A DNA stretch of 64,000 nucleotides from assembly GCA_963765815.1 (NCBI GenBank), contig CAVXXT010000008.1, positions 372,001 through 436,000 on the forward strand. Direction: 5' to 3'. The notes beneath the pieces were generated by a model. That model saw nothing but the letters and a program-made list of their open reading frames with translations. It was not told where the DNA came from and searched no databases. Made by a program: the position numbers and the translations under genes. This DNA is from DATLNF01 sp963765815 (GTDB lineage Bacteria; Actinomycetota; Actinomycetes; BP-191). Within the stretch, counting starts at the first letter, position 1. Every line of letters begins with the position of its first letter. Shown one piece after another: positions 23,583-34,779 of the stretch.

Positions 23583-24887
23583 ATGACCGTGCAGGCCGCG
23601 CACCAGGCCGACGTCATCGTGGTCGGCGCCGGGCCGGGCGGGTCGGCGGCGGCGTACCACCTCGCCCAGGCCGGCCTCGATGTGCTGGTGCTGGAGAAGT
23701 CGGCGTTCCCCCGCGAGAAGGTGTGCGGCGACGGGCTGACGCCGCGGGCCGTGAAGAGCCTGATCGGGATGGGCATCGACACGTCCGCGCCGGGCTGGCT
23801 GCGCAACGAGGGGTTGCGGATCATCGGCGGCGGCGTGCGGCTCGAGCTGCCCTGGCCGCAGCTCGCGACCTACCCGGACTACGGGCTGGTGCGCACCCGG
23901 GTCGACTTCGACGAGATCCTCGCCCGCACCGCGCAGAAGGCCGGTGCGCGGCTGCAGGAGCTGACCGAGGTGACCGGGCCGGTCCTCGACGACGCCGGAC
24001 GGATCGTCGGGGTCACCGCGCGCCGCGTTCCGGAAGAGGTGGCCGGCCGGCCGAGCCGCGAGCGGCACACCGGCGAGGAGGAGACCTACCGCGCCCGGCT
24101 GGTCATCGCCGCGGACGGCGGGTCGTCACGGCTGGCGATCTCGATGGGTCTGGCCAAGCGTGAGGACCGGCCGATGGGGGTCGCCGTACGCCGCTACTAC
24201 ACCTCGCCGCGCACCAACGACACCTACCTCGAGTCGTGGCTCGAGCTGTGGCAGGGCGACACGCTGCTGCCCGGCTACGGCTGGATCTTCCCGGTCGGCG
24301 ACGGCACGTCCAACGTCGGACTCGGACTTCTCAACACGTCGGAGTCGTTCCGCGCCACCAACTACAAGAAGCTGCTGGAGTCGTGGCTGTCTGGGATGCC
24401 CGGCGAGTGGGGCTTCACCGAGGACAACGCGATCGGCGCGGTCAAGGGCGGCGCCCTGCCGATGGGCTTCAACCGCACTCCCCACTACACCCGCGGGATG
24501 ATGCTGGTCGGCGACGCCGGCGGGGTGATCAACCCGTTCAACGGCGAGGGCATCGCCTATGCCATGGAGACCGGCGAGCTGGCCGCCGAGGTGGCCGTGC
24601 AGGCGCTCTCCCGTGGCTCCGTCGGCACCCGCGGCACCGACCTCGCGCTGGCGAGGTACCCGGCCGAGCTCAAGGCGCGATACGGCGGCTACTACACGCT
24701 CGGCCGGGTCTTCGTGCACGCCATCGGCAACCCGCACGTGATGAAGATCGCGACCAAGTACGGCCTGCCGAGGCCGCTGCTGATGAAGTTCACGCTGAAG
24801 CTGCTCGCTAACCTCACCGACCCGCGGGGCGGCGACGCCATGGACAAGGTCATCAACGCGATGAGCCGCATCGCGCCGGCCGCGTGA
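23583..24887 (+). CDS. Geranylgeranyl-reductase-family flavoprotein (MenJ-like menaquinone reductase)
   Basis: A 434-residue FAD oxidoreductase with an N-terminal Rossmann motif VVGAGPGGSAAAYHL, an EKSAFPREKVCGDGLTPRA segment and the late LVGDAGGVINPFNGEGIAYAMETG flavin motif. It is the family of geranylgeranyl reductases and mycobacterial MenJ, which saturates one isoprene unit of menaquinone. Placement between menG and the nuo operon fits that role. ATG 23583 is preferred over ATG 23574 because GAGGAG lies nine bases before it. Confidence 0.85.
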   Translation: MTVQAAHQADVIVVGAGPGGSAAAYHLAQAGLDVLVLEKSAFPREKVCGDGLTPRAVKSLIGMGIDTSAPGWLRNEGLRIIGGGVRLELPWPQLATYPDYGLVRTRVDFDEILARTAQKAGARLQELTEVTGPVLDDAGRIVGVTARRVPEEVAGRPSRERHTGEEETYRARLVIAADGGSSRLAISMGLAKREDRPMGVAVRRYYTSPRTNDTYLESWLELWQGDTLLPGYGWIFPVGDGTSNVGLGLLNTSESFRATNYKKLLESWLSGMPGEWGFTEDNAIGAVKGGALPMGFNRTPHYTRGMMLVGDAGGVINPFNGEGIAYAMETGELAAEVAVQALSRGSVGTRGTDLALARYPAELKARYGGYYTLGRVFVHAIGNPHVMKIATKYGLPRPLLMKFTLKLLANLTDPRGGDAMDKVINAMSRIAPAA

Positions 24888-24892
24888 TCGCT

Positions 24893-24922
24893 TTGGTCGC
24901 GGGCAACGCCCGCCAATAGGCT
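24893..24922 (+). promoter_or_regulatory. Promoter of the 14-gene nuo operon
   Basis: TTGGTC (24893-24898) and TAGGCT (24917-24922) are spaced 18 bases in the gap before nuoA. An AGAGAGGAGG ribosome site follows at about 24969-24978. Confidence 0.55.
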
Positions 24923-24984
24923 GTCCCAGCCCTGCGCCCTGTCCCCGTCGGTCCCCGCGCCACTGCACAGAGAGGAGGAACCCG

Positions 24985-25344
24985 GTGCTCCGCCCCTACC
25001 TGCCGATCCTCGTCCTCTTCGTGCTCGCGGCCGGCTTCGCCGTGTTCTCCGTGGTCGCCGGTGCGCTGGTCGGGCCGCGTCGGTACAACCGGGCGAAGTC
25101 TGCGGCGTACGAGTCGGGCATCGAGCCCGAGCCGCGCCCCGACGGCATCCGGTTCCCGGTGAAGTTCTACCTGACCGCGATGCTCTTCATCGTCTTCGAC
25201 ATCGAGATCATCTTCCTCTACCCGTGGGCCGTGGCCTTCGAGCAGCTGGGTGTCTTCGGGCTGGTCGAGATGGTGCTGTTCATCGGCACGGTGTTCGTCG
25301 CCTACGCCTACGTCTGGCGGCGGGGAGGTCTCGAGTGGGACTAG
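24985..25344 (+). CDS. nuoA: NADH-quinone oxidoreductase subunit A (operon 1)
   Basis: A 119-residue three-helix subunit of the complex I membrane arm, near the quinone site. The family loop AAYESGIEPE and the acidic helix MLFIVFDIEIIFLYPW are present. GTG start follows a strong ribosome site. The first of 14 co-directional nuo genes; it overlaps nuoB by ten bases. Confidence 0.95.
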   Translation: MLRPYLPILVLFVLAAGFAVFSVVAGALVGPRRYNRAKSAAYESGIEPEPRPDGIRFPVKFYLTAMLFIVFDIEIIFLYPWAVAFEQLGVFGLVEMVLFIGTVFVAYAYVWRRGGLEWD

Positions 25345-25838
25345 AGGAGAAGCTGCCGAGCGGCGTGCTCCTGACGTCGGTCGAGAAGTTCGTCAACTGG
25401 TCGCGCCAGTCGTCCCTGTGGCCGGCGACGTTCGGCCTGGCCTGCTGCGCCATCGAGATGATGGCCACCGGCGCCGGCCGCTACGACATGGCGCGGTTCG
25501 GCATGGAGGTCTTCCGCGCCTCGCCGCGCCAGGCCGACCTGATGATCGTCGCGGGCCGGGTCTCGCAGAAGATGGCGCCGGTGCTGCGCCAGATCTATGA
25601 CCAGATGCCCGAGCCCAAGTGGGTCATCGCGATGGGCGTCTGCGCCAGCAGCGGCGGCATGTTCAACAACTACGCGATCGTCCAGGGCGTCGACCACGTC
25701 GTACCCGTGGACATGTACCTCCCCGGCTGCCCGCCGCGGCCGGAGATGCTGCTCGACGCGATCCTCAAGCTGCACGCCAAGATCGGCCTCGAGCCGCTCG
25801 GCGCGCACCGCGACACCGGCGTCGGGACCGCGGTATGA
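25335..25838 (+). CDS. nuoB: NADH-quinone oxidoreductase subunit B (operon 1)
   Basis: A 167-residue subunit carrying the terminal N2 [4Fe-4S] cluster that reduces quinone. Ligands are the tandem cysteines of GLACCAIEMM plus those of GVCASSGG and LPGCPPRPE. GTG 25335 gives the normal length and starts within the end of nuoA. Confidence 0.95.
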   Translation: MGLEEKLPSGVLLTSVEKFVNWSRQSSLWPATFGLACCAIEMMATGAGRYDMARFGMEVFRASPRQADLMIVAGRVSQKMAPVLRQIYDQMPEPKWVIAMGVCASSGGMFNNYAIVQGVDHVVPVDMYLPGCPPRPEMLLDAILKLHAKIGLEPLGAHRDTGVGTAV

Positions 25839-26430
25839 CGCCGAGCGAGACCTCGGGGATGCCACGTCACACCTCCTCCCCGCGCCCGGTCCCCGTCGTC
25901 GGCGCGATCGAGTCGCTCGACGCGTGGGCCCGCGGAGCGGTCGACCAGGTGACGGCCGCCGCAGGGGCCGGCCTCGAGCGGGTGGTCGTCGACCGCGACG
26001 AGCTGACGTTGCACGTCGACCGCGACGCACTGATCGCCGTCGCGCGAGTGCTTCGCGACGAGCTGCGGTGCGAGCTGCTCTCCAGCGTGTCCGGGGTCGA
26101 CTACCTCGGCACGGACGAGCGCCGGCTGCACGCGGTCTACCACGTGACGTCGCTGTCCTACCGCCGCCGGCTGCGGCTCGAGGTCGCAGTGACCGTCGAG
26201 GACCCGCACGTCCCCAGCGTCATGGACGTCTGGCCCACCGCCGACTGGCACGAGCGCGAGACCTGGGACTTCTTCGGGATCGTGTTCGACGGTCACCCGT
26301 CGCTCACCCGGATCCAGATGCCCGACGACTGGGACGGGCACCCGCAGCGCAAGGACTACCCGCTCGGCGGCGTGCCGGTCGAGTACCACGGCGCGCAGAT
26401 CCCGCCCCTCGAGGATCGCCGGGCGTGGGC

Positions 26431-26434
<4 letters not shown>
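25835..26434 (+). CDS. nuoC: NADH-quinone oxidoreductase subunit C (operon 1)
   Basis: A 199-residue 30-kDa-type subunit of the connecting module. The signature WHERETWDFFGIVFDGHP is intact. The N-terminal 30 residues are a Pro/Ser-rich extension. ATGA overlap with nuoB and nuoD. It is a separate gene, not fused to nuoD. Confidence 0.94.
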
Positions 26435-27734
<1,300 letters not shown>

Positions 27735-27735
<1 letters not shown>

Positions 27736-28310
27736 TGGCTCTCACCGACTCCACGCGCGAGAAGGCCCGCGCGATCATCGCGCGCTACCCGAAGTCGCGG
27801 TCCGCCCTGCTGCCGATGCTGCACCTCGTGCAGGCCGAAGAGGGCTGTGTCACCCCCGAGGGCGTCGCGCTCTGCGCCGAGATGCTCGGCCTCACCAAGG
27901 CCGAGGTCGGCGGCGTCGCGACCTTCTACACGATGTACAAGCGACGTCCGGTCGGTGAGCACCTGGTCTCGGTCTGCACCAACCTCTCCTGCCAGCTGCT
28001 CGGCGGCGAGGAGGTCTACGCGCGACTGTCGGAGCGGCTCGGCGTCGGGCACGACCAGACGACGCCGGACGGCAAGTTCACGCTCGAGCACGCCGAGTGC
28101 CTGGCCGCGTGCGACTTCGCGCCCTGCCTCACGGTCAACTACGAGTTCTTCGACAACACCGACCCGGACGCGGCGGTCGCGATCGTCGACGCGCTCGCGC
28201 GGGGCGAACGGCCCACACCCACCCGGGGTGACTCGGTCGGCGACTTCCGGCAGGCGTCGCTCCAGCTCGCCGGCTTCGGCGACGGCGCCACCGACAGGGG
28301 CGACGCCTGA
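27735..28310 (+). CDS. nuoE: NADH-quinone oxidoreductase subunit E (operon 1)
   Basis: A 191-residue thioredoxin-fold subunit with a [2Fe-2S] cluster (N1a): ligands in VCTNLSCQLLGG and AECLAACDFAPC. It is part of the NADH-oxidising head with NuoF. GTG shares one base with the nuoD stop. Confidence 0.94.
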
Positions 28311-29593
28311 TGCCGCTCACCCCGGTGCTCACCGCGCGCTGGAACGAGTCCGAGCCGTGGACGATCGAGACCTACGAGCGACTCGACGGCTACGCCGGGC
28401 TGCGCGCCGCCCTGGCGATGGAGCCCGACGCGGTCATCCAGCTGGTCAAGGACTCCGGCCTGCGCGGGCGCGGCGGCGCCGGCTTCCCGACCGGCATGAA
28501 GTGGGGCTTCATCCCGCAGGGCGACGACAAGCCGCACTACGTCGTGGTCAACGCCGACGAGGGCGAGCCGGGCACGTGCAAGGACGCCCCGCTGATGATG
28601 ACCGACCCGCACTCGCTCATCGAGGGCATCGTCATCGCGTCGTACGCCATCCGCTGCAACCACGCCTTCATCTACCTGCGCGGCGAGCTCGTCCACGCCG
28701 GACGCCGGCTGGAGAAGGCGATCGCCGAGGCCTACGCCAAGGGCTACCTCGGCAAGGACGTCATGGGGTCCGGCTTCGACTGCGAGCTGACGCTGCACCG
28801 CGGTGCCGGCGCCTACATCTGCGGCGAGGAGACGGCGCTGCTCGACTCGCTCGAGGGCTACCGCGGCCAGCCGCGCCTGCGCCCGCCGTTCCCGGCGACG
28901 CACGGCCTGTATGGCTGCCCCACCGTCGTCAACAACGTCGAGACCATCGCGAGCGTGCCGTTCATCGTCCGCAAGGGCGCCGACTGGTGGAAGTCGATGG
29001 GCACCGAGAAGTCGCCCGGTCCGAAGATCTTCTCGGTGTCGGGTCACGTCGTGCGCCCCGGTCAGTACGAAGTGCCGCTCGGCACGACCGCGCGCGAGCT
29101 GATCATGGACATCGCCGGCGGCATCCGCGACGGCCGGTCGCTGAAGGCGTGGACCCCCGGAGGGTCGTCGACCCCGATGCTCACCGGCGAGCACCTCGAC
29201 ACCTCGCTCGACTTCGAGGGCGTCATGGCCGCCGGGTCGCTGCTCGGGACGGCCGCCGTCATGGTCATGGACGACACGACCTGCATCGTCAAGACCGCGC
29301 TGCGGCTCACCGAGTTCTACGCGCACGAGTCGTGCGGCAAGTGCACGCCGTGCCGCGAGGGCACCTACTGGATGACGCAGATCCTGCACCGGCTCGAGGA
29401 GGGTCAGGGGACCGAGAGCGACATCCAGACGCTGCTCGACACCTGCGACAACATCTTCGGCCGGTCCTTCTGCGCGCTCGGCGACGGCGCAACCAGCCCG
29501 ATCGTCAGCTCGATCAAGTTCTTCCGCGACGAGTACGTCGCGCACTACACCACCGGCTCCTGCCCGATGCGCACTGCGGCGGTCACGGCATGA
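28310..29593 (+). CDS. nuoF: NADH-quinone oxidoreductase subunit F (operon 1)
   Basis: A 427-residue subunit binding NADH and FMN. GLRGRGGAGFPTGMKW is the nucleotide site, NADEGEPGTCKD the FMN region, and ESCGKCTPCREG plus a later cysteine hold the N3 [4Fe-4S] cluster. All motifs are intact. Start shares one base with the nuoE stop. Confidence 0.95.
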   Translation: MPLTPVLTARWNESEPWTIETYERLDGYAGLRAALAMEPDAVIQLVKDSGLRGRGGAGFPTGMKWGFIPQGDDKPHYVVVNADEGEPGTCKDAPLMMTDPHSLIEGIVIASYAIRCNHAFIYLRGELVHAGRRLEKAIAEAYAKGYLGKDVMGSGFDCELTLHRGAGAYICGEETALLDSLEGYRGQPRLRPPFPATHGLYGCPTVVNNVETIASVPFIVRKGADWWKSMGTEKSPGPKIFSVSGHVVRPGQYEVPLGTTARELIMDIAGGIRDGRSLKAWTPGGSSTPMLTGEHLDTSLDFEGVMAAGSLLGTAAVMVMDDTTCIVKTALRLTEFYAHESCGKCTPCREGTYWMTQILHRLEEGQGTESDIQTLLDTCDNIFGRSFCALGDGATSPIVSSIKFFRDEYVAHYTTGSCPMRTAAVTA

Positions 29594-31986
29594 GCGACGT
29601 CACCGTCACGATCGACGGCGTCGAGATCACGGTGCCCGCCGGCACGCTCGTCATCCGCGCCGCCGAGCAGGTCGGCGTGCACGTCCCACGGTTCTGCGAC
29701 CACCCGCTGCTCGACCCGGTCGGCGCGTGCCGGCAGTGCCTCGTCGAGGTGGAGGGCCAGCGCAAGCCGCTCACCGCCTGCACCACGACGTGCACCGAGG
29801 GCATGGTCGTGCGGACCCAGATGACCTCCGAGGTCGCCCGGAAGGGGCAGGAGGGCACCCTCGAGCTGCTGCTGATCAACCACCCGCTGGACTGCCCGAT
29901 CTGCGACAAGGGCGGCGAGTGCCCCCTGCAGAACCAGACGCTGACCAACGGCCCGGGCGAGTCGCGGTACGTCGACGCGAAGCGCACCTACCCGAAGCCG
30001 CTCGCCATCTCCTCCCAGGTGCTGCTCGACCGCGAGCGCTGCGTGCTGTGCGCCCGCTGCACCCGGTTCTCCCAGCAGATCGCCGGTGACCCGTTCATCG
30101 AGCTGTTCGAGCGCGGCGCGCTGGAGCAGGTCGCGATCTACGCCGACGAGCCGTTCGAGTCCTACTTCTCCGGCAACACCGTGCAGATCTGCCCGGTCGG
30201 CGCTCTCACCGGCGCGGCGTACCGGTTCCGAGCCCGCCCCTTCGACCTCGTCTCGTCAGCGACGGCGTGCGAGCACTGCGCGTCCGGCTGCGCGATGCGG
30301 GTCGACGCGCGCCGCAACACGGTGCTGCGGCGACTCGCCGGCGTCGACCCCGAGGTCAACGACGAGTGGAACTGCGACAAGGGCCGCTGGGCGTTCACCT
30401 ACGCGACCGAGCCCGATCGGCTGACCACCCCCTTGGTGCGCGACGGCGCGACCCTGCGGGAGGCGTCGTGGGCCGAAGCGCTGGAGCGCGCCGCCGGCGG
30501 CCTCAAGGCCGCGCGCGCCTCCGCCGTCCTCACCGGCGGGCGTCTCACCGCCGAGGACGCCTACGCCTACGCCAAGTTCGCCCGGGTCGCCCTGCGGACC
30601 AACAACGTCGACTTCCGCACCCGGGCCGGAACGGCTGAGGAGGACGACTTCCTCGCCGGAGTCGCCGGGTCCGGCGTCACGGTGTCGTACGACGACCTCG
30701 ACGCCGCGCCGACAGTGCTGCTCGCCGGGCTGGAGCCCGAGGAGGAGTCGCCGATCGTCTTCCTCCGGCTGCGGAAGGCCGCGCGACGCGGGTCGCTCAA
30801 GGTGTTCTCGCTCACGCCGGTCGCCACGCCGAGCCTTCGCAAGCTCTGGGCGACACCGGTGCTCGTCGCGCCCGGCGGCGAGGCGAAGGCTCTCCGCGTC
30901 GTGCTCGACGGCGAGAGCGGCGAGGCCGGTGCGATGGCGTCCGCGTTGCGCGCTCCGGGCGCCGTCATCCTCGTGGGTGAGCGGCTGGCCGCGGCGCCGG
31001 GAGCTCTCGCAGCCGTGCGTGCCGTCGCCGACGCCACCGGCGCTCGAGTGGGCTGGGTCCCTCGCCGAGCGGGTGACCGCGGCGCACTCGACGCGGGCGC
31101 CTTCCCGACCCTGCTGCCCGGCGGCCGGCCGATCGCCGACGCCGGCGCGCGCGCCGACATCGAGTCCGTGTGGGGCGCCATCCCGGATGGCGCCGGCATG
31201 TCGACCACCGATGCCCTCGCCGCCGCGGCCGAAGGGCGCCTCGACGCGCTGCTCGTCGCCGGCGTCGACCCGGACGACCTGCCCGACCCGGCTGCCGCGA
31301 TCGCCGCGCTCGACGCGGCGCGGTTCCTGGTGGCGCTGGACCTGCGCTCCAGCGCGGTCACCGAACGCGCCCACGTCGTGCTGCCGGTCCTGCCGATGGC
31401 CGAGAAGTCCGGCAGCTTCGTCGACTGGGAGGGCCGCCGCCGCGAGTTCGCCGTGACGCTGCGCCCGACCGGCCAGGGGATGCCTGACCACCGGGTGCTC
31501 GACCTGCTCGCCCGCGAGATGGGGCTGGACCTCGGCATCCGCGACCCGGAGTCTGCACGCGCGGAGCTCGACCGGCTCGGACCGTGGGGCGGCAGCCGCC
31601 CGACGGTGAGCTCGGCGGGCGACAGCGCTTCCGACGGTGGTGCGCCGGCCGACGGCGAGGGGCTGCTCCTCGCGACCTGGCCGCTGCTGCTCGACCGCGG
31701 TCGGATGCAGGACGGCGAGCCGTTCCTCGCCGGCACCGCCCGGCGTACGACGGCGCTGCTCTCCGCGTCGACCGCGAAGGAGCTCGGCCTCGAGCGCGGC
31801 GCCCGCGCGATCGTCACCGGTGACCGCGGCTCGGTCACCGTGCCGGTCGACATCGCGGAGATGCCCGACGGCGTCGTGTGGCTGCCGACCAACTCGGCCG
31901 GCTGCGCGGTGCGCCGTGATCTCGCCGCCGGCACCGGCGCGCGGGTGACGGTCGTCCCCGCCGGCACCGACGAGGTGTCGTCGTGA
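29590..31986 (+). CDS. nuoG: NADH-quinone oxidoreductase subunit G (operon 1)
   Basis: A 798-residue iron-sulfur subunit. An N-terminal [2Fe-2S] domain (FCDHPLLDPVGACRQC), a His/Cys [4Fe-4S] site (HPLDCPICDKGGECPL) and CVLCARCTRF with CPVGAL follow in order. Next comes the molybdopterin-oxidoreductase-like part with CEHCASGCAMRV and WNCDKGRW, the extra N7-type cluster, then a degenerate catalytic domain. The region near 31600 (SSAGDSASDGGAPADGE) is a low-complexity linker. Confidence 0.95.
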   Translation: MSDVTVTIDGVEITVPAGTLVIRAAEQVGVHVPRFCDHPLLDPVGACRQCLVEVEGQRKPLTACTTTCTEGMVVRTQMTSEVARKGQEGTLELLLINHPLDCPICDKGGECPLQNQTLTNGPGESRYVDAKRTYPKPLAISSQVLLDRERCVLCARCTRFSQQIAGDPFIELFERGALEQVAIYADEPFESYFSGNTVQICPVGALTGAAYRFRARPFDLVSSATACEHCASGCAMRVDARRNTVLRRLAGVDPEVNDEWNCDKGRWAFTYATEPDRLTTPLVRDGATLREASWAEALERAAGGLKAARASAVLTGGRLTAEDAYAYAKFARVALRTNNVDFRTRAGTAEEDDFLAGVAGSGVTVSYDDLDAAPTVLLAGLEPEEESPIVFLRLRKAARRGSLKVFSLTPVATPSLRKLWATPVLVAPGGEAKALRVVLDGESGEAGAMASALRAPGAVILVGERLAAAPGALAAVRAVADATGARVGWVPRRAGDRGALDAGAFPTLLPGGRPIADAGARADIESVWGAIPDGAGMSTTDALAAAAEGRLDALLVAGVDPDDLPDPAAAIAALDAARFLVALDLRSSAVTERAHVVLPVLPMAEKSGSFVDWEGRRREFAVTLRPTGQGMPDHRVLDLLAREMGLDLGIRDPESARAELDRLGPWGGSRPTVSSAGDSASDGGAPADGEGLLLATWPLLLDRGRMQDGEPFLAGTARRTTALLSASTAKELGLERGARAIVTGDRGSVTVPVDIAEMPDGVVWLPTNSAGCAVRRDLAAGTGARVTVVPAGTDEVSS

Positions 31987-33167
31987 GCATCCTCGCCCAG
32001 ACCCCCGGCCGGCTGCCGACGTCGCTCGGCAACGATCCGCTCTGGATCAGCATCGTCAAGGCGGTGCTGATCTTCGCGTTCCTCGTCGTGACGGTCCTGC
32101 TCACCATCTGGGCCGAGCGGCGCATCGTCGCGCGGATGCAGCAGCGCATCGGCCCCAACCGCGTCGGCCCCGGCGGGGTGCTCCAGGGTCTCGCCGACGG
32201 CATCAAGCTCGCGCTGAAGGAAGACATCCGCCCTGCGGCAGCCGACCGGTGGGTCTACGTGCTCGCGCCGATCCTGTCCGTGATCCCGGCGTTCCTCGCG
32301 TTCGCCGTCATCCCCTTCGGGCCGACGGTGACGATCCGCGGACGTGAGGTCGCTCTGCAGCTCACCGACCTGCCGGTGGGCGTCCTGTTCATCCTGGCGA
32401 TGAGCTCGCTCGGGGTCTACGGCATCGTGCTCGCCGGCTGGTCCAGCGGGTCGGCGTACCCGCTGCTAGGCGCGCTGCGGTCGGCCGCGCAGATCATCAG
32501 CTACGAAGTCGCGATGGGGCTCAGCCTCGTCGGCGTCTTCCTCTACGCCGGTTCGCTGTCGACGTCAGAGATCGTCGCGCAGCAGCACGACCAGTGGTAC
32601 GTCGTCACGCTCTTCCCGTCGTTCTTCGTCTACGCCATCGCGGCGGTGGGGGAGACGAACCGCGCGCCGTTCGACCTGCCCGAGGCCGAGAGCGAGCTGG
32701 TCGCGGGATTCCACACCGAGTACTCGAGCCTGAAGTTCGCGCTGTTCTTCCTCGCGGAGTACATCAACATGGTCACCGTGTCGGCGCTCGCGACGACGCT
32801 GTTCCTCGGCGGCTGGCGGCCGCCGCCCATCCCCGGGATCTCGGGTCTCGACACGGGCGTCTTCCCGGTCGTCTGGTTCCTGCTCAAGGTGATGCTGTTC
32901 ATCTTCGGCTTCATCTGGCTGCGCGGGACGCTGCCTCGCCTGCGCTACGACCAGTTCATGCAGCTCGGCTGGAAGGTCCTCGTCCCGTTCAGCCTCGGCT
33001 GGCTGATGATCGTGGCGACCGCCCGCACCGTCGTGCGCGAGAGCGCCAACAGCACCGGCGGCGACTCCAACCTGTTCCGGGTCGGGCTGATCGCGGTGGC
33101 GCTCGTCGTCGTCGCCCTCCTCTTCTGGCCGGCCGGCCGGCCCGACGAGGAGGTCACCGGTGCTTGA
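31983..33167 (+). CDS. nuoH: NADH-quinone oxidoreductase subunit H (operon 1)
   Basis: A 394-residue membrane subunit forming the quinone chamber beside NuoB/NuoD. It has AERRIVARMQQRIGPNRVGPGG, GETNRAPFDLPEAESELVAGF and WLRGTLPRLRYDQFMQLGWK. The C-terminus has one helix more than the short form. It overlaps nuoI by eight bases. Confidence 0.95.
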   Translation: MSILAQTPGRLPTSLGNDPLWISIVKAVLIFAFLVVTVLLTIWAERRIVARMQQRIGPNRVGPGGVLQGLADGIKLALKEDIRPAAADRWVYVLAPILSVIPAFLAFAVIPFGPTVTIRGREVALQLTDLPVGVLFILAMSSLGVYGIVLAGWSSGSAYPLLGALRSAAQIISYEVAMGLSLVGVFLYAGSLSTSEIVAQQHDQWYVVTLFPSFFVYAIAAVGETNRAPFDLPEAESELVAGFHTEYSSLKFALFFLAEYINMVTVSALATTLFLGGWRPPPIPGISGLDTGVFPVVWFLLKVMLFIFGFIWLRGTLPRLRYDQFMQLGWKVLVPFSLGWLMIVATARTVVRESANSTGGDSNLFRVGLIAVALVVVALLFWPAGRPDEEVTGA

Positions 33168-33737
33168 TTCAGTGAAGGGCTTCGGCCTGACCTTCGCGAC
33201 GATGTTCAAGAAGGTGAACACGGTCCAGTACCCGGAGGACACGCCGCCCGACCGCAGCCGCGCTTCCACGGCCGGCACGTGCTCAACCGGCACCCTGACG
33301 GGCTCGAGAAGTGCGTCGGGTGCGAGCTCTGCGCATGGGCCTGCCCGGCCGACGCGATCTACGTCGAGGGCGCGGACAACACCGAGGCGGAGCGCTACTC
33401 GCCCGGCGAGCGCTACGGCGCCGTCTACCAGATCAACTACCTGCGCTGCATCCTCTGCGGGTTGTGCATCGAGGCGTGCCCGACGCGAGCGCTGACGATG
33501 ACCAACGAGTACGAGCTCGCCGACGACAGCCGTGACGAGCTGATCTTCACGAAGGAGCGGCTGCTCGCCCCACTTGGCGACGGCATGGAGGCTCCGCCGC
33601 ACGCCATGCGGCTGCCCGACCCGAAGGACTACTACCGCGGGACTCTCCTCGACCCGCGCGACGCCGACCCCGCCGCGCTCGACATCGACCTCGCGGCCAT
33701 GCTCGCCACGCAGAACGACCGGCAGGAAGACACGTGA
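33160..33737 (+). pseudogene. nuoI: NADH-quinone oxidoreductase subunit I (operon 1), one frameshift
   Basis: A subunit carrying clusters N6a and N6b: CVGCELCAWACP and CILCGLCIEACP are both intact. The N-terminal membrane-contact part (MLDSVKGFGLTFATMFKK) is in one frame up to about 33250, and RFHGRHVLNRHPDG onward is in another. Restoring one missing base there gives 192 residues, the normal length. As complex I needs this protein, a sequence error is more likely than true loss. The stop overlaps nuoJ. Confidence 0.85.
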
Positions 33738-34478
33738 GCCCGGTGCTGGCGCAGATCGCGCAGACGACGTCCGGGAACGGCGGGACCGCCGAGCAGATCC
33801 TGTTCTGGGTCCTCGCGCCCATCGCGCTGGGCAGCGCAGTGTTGATGGTTCTCAGCCGCAACGCCGTGCACGCGGCACTGTGGCTCGTCGTCGACTTCTT
33901 CTGCCTCGCCGTGTTCTACGCCGCTCTCGACGCGCCGTTCCTCGCGGCGGTGCAGGTGATCGTCTACACCGGCGCGATCATGGTGCTGTTCCTCTTCGTG
34001 CTGATGCTCGTCGGCGTCGACCGCGAGGACTCTCTCGTCGAGACGATCCGCGGTCATCGGCTGGCTGCGCTGCTCGTCTCGCTCGGCTTCGCGGGTGTGC
34101 TGATCGGCGGCTTCGGCCGCACCATCCTGCGACCAGCCCGACGTCGGGCTCGCCGATGCCAACGCCAACGGCAACGTCTACGGGATCGCGCAGCGGCTCT
34201 TCACCGACTACGTCGTGGCGTTCGAGCTGACCAGCGCCTTGCTGATCGTCGCCGCGGTCGGCGCGATGGTGCTCGCCCACAAGGAGACCGCACGCCGGCC
34301 GACCCAGCGGGAGCAGTCGATCGCCCGGTTCCGCGGCACCCACCCGACGCCGCTCCCCGGCCCGGGTGTCTACGCCGGCACCGCCGACACCGACGAGGCC
34401 CCGACTCTCGCGCCCGCACCCGGCGGCCCCACCGACATCGGCCTCGGCTCGACCGCGACGGACGGGAGCACGCTGTGA
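33734..34478 (+). pseudogene. nuoJ: NADH-quinone oxidoreductase subunit J (operon 1), one frameshift
   Basis: A five-helix membrane subunit involved in gating proton transfer. Four helices including VIVYTGAIMVLFLFVLM read normally to about 34130, then the frame jumps. QPDVGLADANANGNVYG, the last helix and a Pro/Thr-rich tail continue in the next frame to the stop at 34478. Removing one base gives 247 residues. The start GTG overlaps nuoI and the stop overlaps nuoK, so the ends are right. Second damaged gene in a row, again pointing to sequence quality. Confidence 0.85.
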
Positions 34479-34774
34479 ACCCGGGCTACTACCTCGTGCT
34501 GAGTGCAGCCCTGTTCACCATCGGGACTCTCGGCGTCCTCATCCGGCGCAACGCGATCGTCGTCTTCATGTGCGTCGAGCTGATGCTCAACGCCGTCAAC
34601 CTCACCCTGGTCACGTTCTCCCGGATCAACGGCACGCTCGACGGCCAGGTCATGGCGTTCTTCGTCATGGTCGTCGCGGCCGCCGAGGTCGTCGTCGGAC
34701 TGGCCATCATCGTGACCATCTTCCGGACCAGGCACTCGACCTCGGTCGACGACGCGAGCCTGCTGAAGTGGTAG
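34475..34774 (+). CDS. nuoK: NADH-quinone oxidoreductase subunit K (operon 1)
   Basis: A 99-residue three-helix subunit with the conserved proton-path glutamates in MCVELMLNAVNL and VVAAAEVVVGLAI. Length is exactly that of the family. GTG overlaps the nuoJ stop. Confidence 0.94.
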   Translation: MNPGYYLVLSAALFTIGTLGVLIRRNAIVVFMCVELMLNAVNLTLVTFSRINGTLDGQVMAFFVMVVAAAEVVVGLAIIVTIFRTRHSTSVDDASLLKW

Positions 34775-34779
34775 CCCCC

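Noticed and set aside
33160..34478. Programmed ribosomal frameshifting in nuoI or nuoJ
   Set aside because: There is no slippery heptamer or following stem at the joints, and the family is not known for it; the other indels in the window point to sequence error.
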